From assembly GCA_903864555.1 (NCBI GenBank), contig CAIPGJ010001052.1:1-7412 (forward strand): a stretch of 7,412 nucleotides of DNA, in the 5' to 3' direction. Every line of letters begins with the position of its first letter. The first letter of the stretch is position 1. The position numbers and the translations under genes are program-made. The notes below the pieces were generated by a model. It worked only from the letters and a program-made list of their open reading frames with translations, was not told the origin of the DNA and ran no database searches. Of the stretch, positions 1 through 4,983 are shown piece by piece. Source of the DNA: an uncultured Pseudomonadota bacterium (GTDB lineage Bacteria; Pseudomonadota; Gammaproteobacteria; Burkholderiales; SG8-39).

Positions 1-1
1 C

Positions 2-127
2 GATGCCGCGCTCACCGAACGCATACGCGGCTTGGGCATGCAGGTGGTCTGCACCGACATCCTGATGCCGCGGCTGCCCGAGCAGCAGCGGCTGGCGGCG
101 GAACTGCTGGTGGTGGTGGGAACGTAG
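2..127 (+). CDS. C-terminal end of a probable CofD-like 2-phospho-L-lactate transferase (partial)
   Basis: This open frame enters from the left edge and ends at TAG 125-127, giving the last 41 residues of a protein. The tail reads GLGMQVVCTDILMPRLPEQ and then a short Ala/Leu-rich helix. A small residue-rich strand, then T-D-x-L-M, then an amphipathic helix with L-A is how I remember the C-terminus of CofD/FbiA. That enzyme transfers the phospholactyl (or phosphoenolpyruvyl) group to the deazaflavin FO in coenzyme F420 biosynthesis, in the cytoplasm. Only the tail is visible, so catalytic residues cannot be checked and the name rests on one motif. The gene is followed by 212 bases without a clear gene and is probably a separate transcription unit from the selenoprotein cluster. 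If it is not CofD, it is an unidentified cytoplasmic protein. Confidence 0.5.
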   Translation, partial: DAALTERIRGLGMQVVCTDILMPRLPEQQRLAAELLVVVGT

Positions 128-212
128 CTGGCCGGATAGTTTGTTGGCAGAGCGTTCAAAAAGGGGGGGGGCTGCCTTGCCCATGCATCAGAGGTGGTTG
201 GGAGGAACGGGA

Positions 213-244
213 TTGCGCCCGCACGCCTGCCGGTCGGTTATAGT
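213..244 (+). promoter_or_regulatory. Weak sigma-70-type promoter candidate
   Basis: TATAGT at 239-244 matches the -10 consensus TATAAT at five of six positions. The best -35-like hexamer upstream is TTGCGC at 213-218, but the spacing of 20 bases is longer than the usual 16-18. Transcription would begin near 250, about 90 bases before the start codon, and would place the palindrome at 280-291 and the hairpin at 301-321 in the mRNA leader. This is the best candidate in the gap but is weak. Confidence 0.25.
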
Positions 245-279
245 GGGCGCACAAGAAGATGGCAGTACGGGCGGAGAGC

Positions 280-291
280 ATCCGGCCGGAT
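280..291. promoter_or_regulatory. 12-bp perfect palindrome ATCCGGCCGGAT, possible operator
   Basis: ATCCGGCCGGAT reads the same on both strands. It lies downstream of the candidate -10 and upstream of the leader hairpin. Its position suits a repressor site or a second RNA hairpin. Part of it (GGCCGGATA, 284-292) is repeated at 130-138, directly after the CofD-like stop. In GC-rich DNA such a palindrome can arise by chance, and no known regulator motif is recognised. Confidence 0.25.
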
Positions 292-300
292 ACTGTTTTC

Positions 301-321
301 CTGCCGGCCGCAAGCCGGCAG
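301..321 (+). promoter_or_regulatory. Leader hairpin directly upstream of the first selenoprotein ribosome-binding site
   Basis: CTGCCGGC (301-308) pairs perfectly with GCCGGCAG (314-321) around the five-base loop CGCAA. The stem ends seven bases before the AGGAGG at 329-334. There is no T run after it, so it is not an intrinsic terminator. It could be an mRNA-stabilising 5' structure or part of a translational control element, for instance by competing pairing. No known riboswitch class is recognised. Confidence 0.4.
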
Positions 322-339
322 TCCATACAGGAGGACGAC

Positions 340-903
340 ATGTCAGGTTTCGATCTGGTCATACCGGAGGCGCCTGTTCCTGACGAGGTGGCGAATGTGG
401 CCACCCGGCAGGTCGGCAAGGATGCCCTCACCATCGGCGTGTACGACAACGGCAAGGGCAATGCCGATTACCTGCTCAAGGCGGTGATGGACGGCATCAA
501 GGCCGGGCTGCCCCAGGTGCGCTTCATTACCGGCCGCAAGCTCGCGATCGGCCCGATGGCCCCCGCCGATGTCGAGCGTTTCGTCGCCGAAGCCGATCTT
601 GTCATCTCCGCCATAGGCGACTGAGGCTCGTGCACGTCGTGGAGTGTCCACGACATGTGTACGATGAGAAAGCGCGGCCTGTCCAGTGCGGTGATCTGCA
701 CCGAGTCCTTCCTCAAGCTGGCCAGCAACCAGGCCAAGGTATTCGGCGTGCCCGACCTGCACAAGATCGTCATCCCCCATCCGCTGGGTGGACTGACGCG
801 TGATCGCGTGATGGAGCGGGCCGCCATCGTGGTGCCCAAGCTGGCCGCCTTCATCGATGAACTCACCGGCAAGGCCGGTGTGCAGGACAAGGGGGGCGCA
901 TGA
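340..903 (+). CDS. UGSC-motif selenoprotein (selenocysteine at in-frame TGA 622-624)
   Basis: The gene starts at ATG 340, five bases after a strong AGGAGG (329-334). An in-frame ATG at 259 lacks a comparable site. Reading TGA 622-624 as selenocysteine gives 187 residues ending at TGA 901-903. Residues about 30-45 carry the I-G-V-Y-D-N-G-K-G-N-A segment typical of the family N-terminus. Residues 91-105 read AIGD-U-GSCTSWSVHD, with Sec95 and Cys98 as the putative redox pair. The family is known to have Cys homologues with CGSC at this place. Farther on, a VIPHPLGG-like loop (about residues 146-153) recalls GrdB/PrdB reductase subunits, whose selenocysteine sits in a U-G-x-C-T context. The protein lacks a signal peptide and is probably cytoplasmic. 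Its stop overlaps the next start (ATGA), so the two are likely translationally coupled. The exact reaction is unknown; a selenol-based reductase or lyase is inferred. A plain stop at 622 would leave a 94-residue fragment and discard the conserved half, which makes Sec the better reading. Confidence 0.9.
622..664 (+). promoter_or_regulatory. Putative bacterial SECIS element 1 (UGA plus stem-loop)
   Basis: The Sec codon 622-624 is followed by a long hairpin. The upper stem is GTCGTGGA (636-643) with TCCACGAC (647-654), eight perfect pairs closing a GUG loop (644-646). A two-base bulge AU (655-656) on the 3' side separates it from a lower stem of eight pairs (628-635 with 657-664, including one G-U). 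Nineteen bases separate the UGA from the loop, and the loop begins with G. Both fit the usual bacterial SECIS rules (loop roughly 16-37 bases downstream, G among the first loop bases). The hairpin lies wholly inside coding sequence and would recruit SelB with Sec-tRNA. Confidence 0.8.
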
Positions 904-2000
904 GCACGGCCGAACTGCGTGAGACGCTGCACGTCGAAGGCGATTACGATGCCGCCTGCGATGTGATCGAGCAAAAGGGCTGGAGCGACGGCCTGCCGGT
1001 GGTGTTGCCCACGACAGAGCGCGTACGCGCCATGCTGCAGTACTGCGACCGACCCTGGGAGACGCCCATTGGCAAGATCGCGCCGCGCTACGGCCATGCC
1101 ACGCCCATTCGGCTGGCGGCCAATGCCGTGATGGCCGGCTGCCGGCCGGAGTATTTCCCGCTGGTGATGCTGGCGATCGAGGCCATTTGCGATGAGGCCT
1201 TCAACCTCTACAGCCTGCAGGCCACCACGCACAACTGCTCCCCGCTGGTGATCGTCAACGGCCCCATTGCGAAGGAACTGAACATCAACGGCGGCACCGG
1301 CGCCTTCGGTCCGGGCCGGCGCAGCAACGCCACCATCGGCCGCGCCATCCGCCTGGCCATGCTCAACATCGGCGGAGGCACGCCCGGCTTTGGCGACATG
1401 GCCACCATGGGCTCGCCCGCCAAGTACACCTACCTTGTTGCCGAGAACGAGGCAGCCAATCCCTGGGAGCCACTGCATGTGGAGCGCGGCCTGCCGGCGC
1501 AGGCCAGCGCGGTGACGGTGATTGGCGCGGAATCGCCGCAGAACGTCAATGACCACGAGAGCACCAATGCCGAGGGACTGCTGCACACCCTGGCCGGCAG
1601 CATGCGTTCGCTCGGCATCAACGACAACTACCATCCCCTGCGCGCCCAGCCGCTGGTGATCCTCTCGCCCGAACATGCCCGCGTGATGGCCGATGGCGGT
1701 TATTCCAAATTGGATGTGAAGCGCTACCTGCACCGGCACACGCAGATGCGCCTGGGCGATTTTTCTCCGGAGAACATCGAGCGGCGCTTCCGAGGCAAGT
1801 ACGAGAAGTATCGCAATGCCTCGCTGGATGAGCCCATCCTGCTGGGCAGGGATCCGGAGGCCATTCTCGTCGCCGTGATCGGCGGCCCGGGCAAGCATTC
1901 GGCCTTTGTGCCCACCTTTGGCGCCACCACCGCAGTGACGCGGGCGCTCAAGCGGCACGATGGCACGTTTGCCGGTTCGGTGGAGGAATTCAGGCACTAG
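900..2000 (+). CDS. Conserved partner protein of the UGSC selenoprotein (function unknown)
   Basis: This 366-residue protein starts at ATG 900, overlapping the selenoprotein stop by four bases, and ends at TAG 1998-2000. I do not recognise a named enzyme family. It is clearly paralogous to the C-terminal domain of the fused selenoprotein at 3105-4874. Shared blocks in order are W-[ST]-D-G-L-P-V near residue 28, N-x-V-M-A-G-C-R-P-E-Y near 76-85 with Cys81, a P-L-[VI]-I-[VL]-N-G-P strand near 115-122, a G-R-R-[SA]-N-x-[TS]-I-G-R segment near 139-148, an E-N-E segment near 182-184, a Y/W-S-K-x-D-[VI]-[KR]-x-Y-L helix and a terminal [VI]-V-A-x-[IG]-G/D-x-P-G strand. No signal peptide or membrane segment is seen, so it is presumably cytoplasmic. 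The overlap with the selenoprotein and the fusion elsewhere imply that it is an obligate subunit of the same complex. Cys81 is a candidate redox or metal-binding residue because it is kept in both copies. Confidence 0.85.
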   Translation: MSTAELRETLHVEGDYDAACDVIEQKGWSDGLPVVLPTTERVRAMLQYCDRPWETPIGKIAPRYGHATPIRLAANAVMAGCRPEYFPLVMLAIEAICDEAFNLYSLQATTHNCSPLVIVNGPIAKELNINGGTGAFGPGRRSNATIGRAIRLAMLNIGGGTPGFGDMATMGSPAKYTYLVAENEAANPWEPLHVERGLPAQASAVTVIGAESPQNVNDHESTNAEGLLHTLAGSMRSLGINDNYHPLRAQPLVILSPEHARVMADGGYSKLDVKRYLHRHTQMRLGDFSPENIERRFRGKYEKYRNASLDEPILLGRDPEAILVAVIGGPGKHSAFVPTFGATTAVTRALKRHDGTFAGSVEEFRH

Positions 2001-2082
2001 GGGTGCTCTGGAAATCCCTGTTCATAGTTTCCCTGGCAGGATCGCAGGTACAGCAGCGCCCATCCAGGCAAAGGAGCCCATC

Positions 2083-3066
2083 GTGAAGCATCCGGTCAGC
2101 ATCATTGCAGCAGGCCTCATCACCGCTGCTCTTGTCGGTGCCGCGCTTCCGTCCCTGGCAGCCGAGGCGGCCTATCCGAACAAGCCGATCCGCCTGGTCA
2201 TTCCCTATCCGCCCGGTGGTTCGGTGGACTTCACCGGGCGCCAGGTGTCGTTGCGCTTCGGTGAAATCCTCGGCCAGCAGTTGCTGGTGGACAATCGTGG
2301 CGGTGCAGGCAGCACCCTGGGCCACGGCATGGTCGCGGCCGCCGCGCCCGATGGCTACACGCTCATGATCGCCACCTCTGCCGGCCTGGTGGGTGCACCG
2401 GCCCTGGGCATGAAGATCACCTACGATCCGCTCAAGGACTTCGCACCGGTGAGCATGGCCGCCTACGTGCCCTTTGCGCTGGCGGTCACCGGCTCGCTGC
2501 CCGTCAACAACCTGCAGGAACTCATCAAGCTCGAAAAGTCCCAGCCGGGCAAGCTCAACTACGGTTCACCCGGATCGGGCACGCCCAATCATCTGGGCTT
2601 CGAGTGGCTCAACATCCTCGCCGGCATCCAGCTCGTGCACGTGCCTTACAAGGGCGCCGGCCCTGCGCTGACCGACGTGATCGCCGGGCGGCTGCACATG
2701 ATGTTTACCGGCATTCCGCAGGTGCAGCCCTTCATCAAGGCAGGCAAGGTCAAGGTCATCGCCGTGGGCCATCCCACGCGCACCGCGCTCATGCCCGATG
2801 CGACACCCATCGCCACGACGTTCCCGGGCTTCAGCGTGTCGGCCTGGCATGCCGTGGTGGCACCCGCCAGGACATCGCCAGCCATCATCGCGAAGCTCAA
2901 CGCCACCGCGCTGGACGTGTTTCGCTCGCCGGATTACGTGAAGGGCACTCTCGCCGAGGGTGTCGAAGCCACCAGCAGCGCGCCCGAAGACGTCCTCAAG
3001 CTCGTCGCGAGCGAACTGTCGCGCTGGCGCCAGATCATCAAGGAAGCGGGGATTACACCCGAGTAA
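2083..3066 (+). CDS. Bug/TctC-family periplasmic solute-binding protein 1
   Basis: The likely start is GTG 2083, six bases after AAGGAG (2071-2076). The frame opens farther upstream, but those codons lie in the neighbour's 3' end and the spacer and do not look like a signal peptide. The 327-residue product is the normal length for the tripartite tricarboxylate transporter binding-protein (Bug) family. Residues 1 to about 26 form a signal peptide (K near the N-terminus, Ala/Leu-rich core, LAAEA end). The mature part opens with the family hallmark YPNKPIRLVIPYPPGGSVD, followed by VDNRGGAG and APDGYTL. VPYKGAGPALTDVIAGR lies mid-protein and the end is AGITPE. Such proteins bind carboxylates or other small organic anions in the periplasm. 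No TctA or TctB membrane genes are in the window, so this is an orphan Bug, as is common in Burkholderiales. It may deliver, or sense, the substrate of the neighbouring selenoenzyme. Confidence 0.93.
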   Translation: MKHPVSIIAAGLITAALVGAALPSLAAEAAYPNKPIRLVIPYPPGGSVDFTGRQVSLRFGEILGQQLLVDNRGGAGSTLGHGMVAAAAPDGYTLMIATSAGLVGAPALGMKITYDPLKDFAPVSMAAYVPFALAVTGSLPVNNLQELIKLEKSQPGKLNYGSPGSGTPNHLGFEWLNILAGIQLVHVPYKGAGPALTDVIAGRLHMMFTGIPQVQPFIKAGKVKVIAVGHPTRTALMPDATPIATTFPGFSVSAWHAVVAPARTSPAIIAKLNATALDVFRSPDYVKGTLAEGVEATSSAPEDVLKLVASELSRWRQIIKEAGITPE

Positions 3067-3104
3067 GCCGGAAACGGCATCCGGCATTCAAGGAGAGACA
3101 GGGC

Positions 3105-4874
3105 ATGGGCAAGGATGAGCAGGGGCAGGGCGAGGGAATCTACGAAGTGGTCTGGCCGCTGGGGCGGTTCGTGTCGCGACCGGTCAAGCCGGCACCGGCC
3201 CTGGTGGATCTGAACGGCAAGACCGTTGCCCAGATGTGGGACTGGGTGTTCAAGGGTGACGAGATCTATGTCATCCTCAACGAGGAACTGCGCAAGCGGT
3301 TTCCAGGCATCCGCATCATCGACCATGTATCGATGGGCAACACCCACGCTGCCAACGAGCGTGAGTACGTGGCCAATCTGCCGGAGTTGCTGCGCCAGCA
3401 GGGCTGCGATGCCGTCATTTCCGGAGTAGGCGCCTGAGGGGCCTGCACGCCCGCCGTGTTGCGGGCCAGTGTTGCAGCCGAGAAGGCCGGAATACCTGCT
3501 GTATCCATCGTTGCCAGCCAGTTCCTGGCGCTGGGACGCGCTGTGGCCAAGGGCCTGGGTGCCTCCGATGTCGCCATCGCTGAGTATCCGGGTGTGCCCA
3601 TGATCGACACCTCGGAGCAGTTGCGCGAGAAGGTCGTCAATCACCTGCTGCCGGAGATTCTCAAGGGGTGGGGCGAGCGCTCGCAAGTGGCGGAGACGCC
3701 CGAACCGGCACCCGAGCCTCAAGCCAGCGACATTGTGTACCGAGGCACCTTGCAGGAGGTGCAGGACCACTTCGACAATCAATTGTGGACCGATGGCCTG
3801 CCGGTGATTCCGCCCACTGTGCAGGCGGTGGAGGCCTTCCTCGAATTCAGCGATCGCTCACCTGGAGAAGTGCTGGGCATCTGCCTCCCCGAGTATCGGG
3901 AGGCCACCATCTGGAACATTGCGGTCAACGGCGTCATGGCTGGCTGCCGCCCGGAATACATGCCGGTGCTGATTGCCGTGGTCGAGGCCGTGCTCGATCC
4001 GGACTTCTGGCTGGAGGATGCCGGCGCGACCCCGGGCTGGGAGCCGCTCATCATCCTCAACGGGCCCGTCATCCGCGATCTGGACTTCAACCATGCAGCC
4101 GGGGTGATGCGCGTGGGCCGGCGCGCCAACACCAGCATCGGGCGCTTCCTGCGCCTGTACATGCGCAACGTCGCCGGCCAGCGCATTCCGCCAGGCGCCA
4201 CCGACAAGGGCAGCATCGGCTTCACCTTCAATGTGGTGCTGCCGGAGAACGAGGACGCCGTCACCGAAATGGGATGGCCGCCTTTCAGCGTGGACCGCGG
4301 CTTCAAGTCGGGTGACAACATCGTCACGCTGCAAAGCTGCGTCAATGTGTCACAGCCCACCTACACGGGCGGCCGCTCCGCGCTCAATCATGTGCAGATC
4401 ATTGCCGAGGTGATCGGCGAGGCCAATGCCTACTGGTCCCACTGCGGCATCCTGCACCGGCACAACTATCCCCTGTTCGTGCTGGGGCCCAGCGTGGCGA
4501 AGGTCATCGCCGAGGATGGCTGGAGCAAGGACGACATCCGCAACTACCTGTACGAGAACGTGCGCATTCCGGCTTCTCGAGTGGAGAAGTACGCACGCAA
4601 CGGCCACTTCGCCGACTACGATCTGAAGGACCTGGTTGCCCGCGGCATCCTGCCTGCGGAGTATCACGAGTCGGACGATCCGGAGCGACTGGTGCGCGTG
4701 TTCATCAAGCCGGAGTGGATCAACATCGTGGTGGCGGGAGACCCCGGTCGCAACCAGTCCAAGGGCTACATCCAGAATCACCGGCAGGGCATGCCGGTGA
4801 GCCGGCAGATCACATTGCCCGCGCAATGGAAGGAACTGCTTGCGCGCAGCAGGCAAAGGCAGCTTTCAAGGTAG
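3105..4874 (+). CDS. Fused selenoprotein: UGAC-motif domain plus partner domain (selenocysteine at TGA 3435-3437)
   Basis: The gene starts at ATG 3105, eight bases after AGGAGA (3091-3096). Reading TGA 3435-3437 as selenocysteine yields 589 residues ending at TAG 4872-4874. Residues 1 to about 195 are a UGSC-type domain. It has L-N-G-K-T-V near 36-41, and GVGA-U-GACTPAVLRASV around Sec111 and Cys114, then the AEKAGIPAVSIVASQF strand seen after the motif in this family. A Pro/Glu-rich linker (about 197-208, ETPEPAPEPQAS) leads to a partner domain (about 209-578) paralogous to the protein at 900-2000. That domain includes WTDGLPV near 228 and VMAGCRPEY with Cys281. Ordinary gene finding would miss the first 110 residues or start at GTG 3456, beyond the active-site motif. 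The last residues (RQRQLSR) overlap the relic of a Bug gene and may be a recent, altered end. It is probably cytoplasmic; the reaction is unknown but likely matches that of the split pair on a related substrate. Confidence 0.88.
3435..3477 (+). promoter_or_regulatory. Putative bacterial SECIS element 2 (UGA plus stem-loop)
   Basis: After Sec codon 3435-3437 the sequence GCCCGC (3449-3454) pairs fully with GCGGGC (3461-3466) around the loop CGUGUU (3455-3460). A two-base 3' bulge CA (3467-3468) leads to CAC/GUG (3446-3448 with 3469-3471). After a three-base bulge, CTG (3443-3445) pairs with CAG (3475-3477). The loop begins 17 bases after the UGA and has G in second position. The spacing, the GUGU in or at the edge of the loop, and the two-base 3' bulge mirror element 1, although the stem sequences differ. 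That supports a conserved structure rather than chance. Confidence 0.75.
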
Positions 4875-4941
4875 AAGAAATTGCAGGGCGTTGTACCGCT
4901 GGGCCACGGTGATCAAGGCAGCAGGCATCACCCCGGAGTAG
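4864..4941 (+). pseudogene. Relic of the 3' end of a Bug/TctC gene
   Basis: Codons 4897-4941 read RWATVIKAAGITPE and a TAG stop. This is the canonical Bug C-terminus, identical at 10 of 14 residues to the end of the Bug protein at 2083-3066 (RWRQIIKEAGITPE). Just upstream, 4864-4884 in another frame reads FKVEEIA, the usual helix before R-W in this family. The two pieces join if the 11 bases 4886-4896 are removed. No Bug N-terminus exists nearby. A whole Bug gene therefore seems to have been deleted down to its last 20 or so codons, with a small frame-breaking change. The fragment's start overlaps the 3' end of the fused selenoprotein gene, whose TAG at 4872 lies within the relic. Confidence 0.75.
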
Positions 4942-4983
4942 GGCGTGCTCCAGACAAGAACAGATAATTGACGGAGGGACACA

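Larger units (their letters stand above)
128..339 (+). other. Intergenic leader between the CofD-like gene and the selenoprotein cluster
   Basis: I see no convincing gene in these 212 bases. Short open frames exist, but none has a ribosome-binding site with family-like sequence. The stretch contains a run of nine G (163-171), a TATAGT hexamer that could be a -10 element (239-244), a 12-base perfect palindrome (280-291), a strong hairpin (301-321) and the ribosome-binding site of the first selenoprotein (329-334). No intrinsic terminator (GC stem followed by a T run) is visible after the CofD-like stop. Readthrough from upstream therefore cannot be excluded. Confidence 0.6.

Noticed and set aside
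622..624. TGA as a plain stop or a pseudogene lesion in the first selenoprotein
   Set aside because: The frame is unbroken on both sides, the TGA sits exactly at the Sec position of a known motif, a SECIS-like hairpin follows, and the same happens at the equivalent site of a second gene.
864..880. Hairpin CACCGGC-AAG-GCCGGTG near the end of the first selenoprotein gene
   Set aside because: It lies upstream of the terminal TGA, so it cannot act as a SECIS for it, and such stems are common in GC-rich coding sequence.
468..1997. Long minus-strand open frame of 509 codons opposite the selenoprotein and partner genes
   Set aside because: The translation is His/Gly/Arg-rich with no recognisable domain, and it lies opposite well-supported genes. 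It is a GC-bias shadow.
1960..2082. N-terminal extension of Bug 1 to ATG 1960
   Set aside because: It would overlap the partner gene and place about 40 residues before an obvious signal peptide. GTG 2083 has AAGGAG at the right distance.
3067..3085. Hairpin GCCGGA/TCCGGC after the Bug 1 stop as a terminator
   Set aside because: The stem is short, no T run follows, and the next gene's ribosome-binding site begins at 3091. It may be a processing or stability structure at most.
2604..3104. Upstream extension of the second selenoprotein frame into the Bug 1 gene
   Set aside because: The translated stretch is Arg/His-rich frame shadow of Bug 1. ATG 3105 has a well-placed ribosome-binding site after the Bug 1 stop.
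3456..4874. Independent gene starting at GTG 3456
   Set aside because: This start cuts off the UGAC motif and has no good ribosome-binding site. The frame from ATG 3105 with AGGAGA reads through with family-like sequence.
4963..4968. GATAAT as a -10 element for Bug 2
   Set aside because: No -35-like hexamer lies at suitable spacing, and transcription would start inside the ribosome-binding site.
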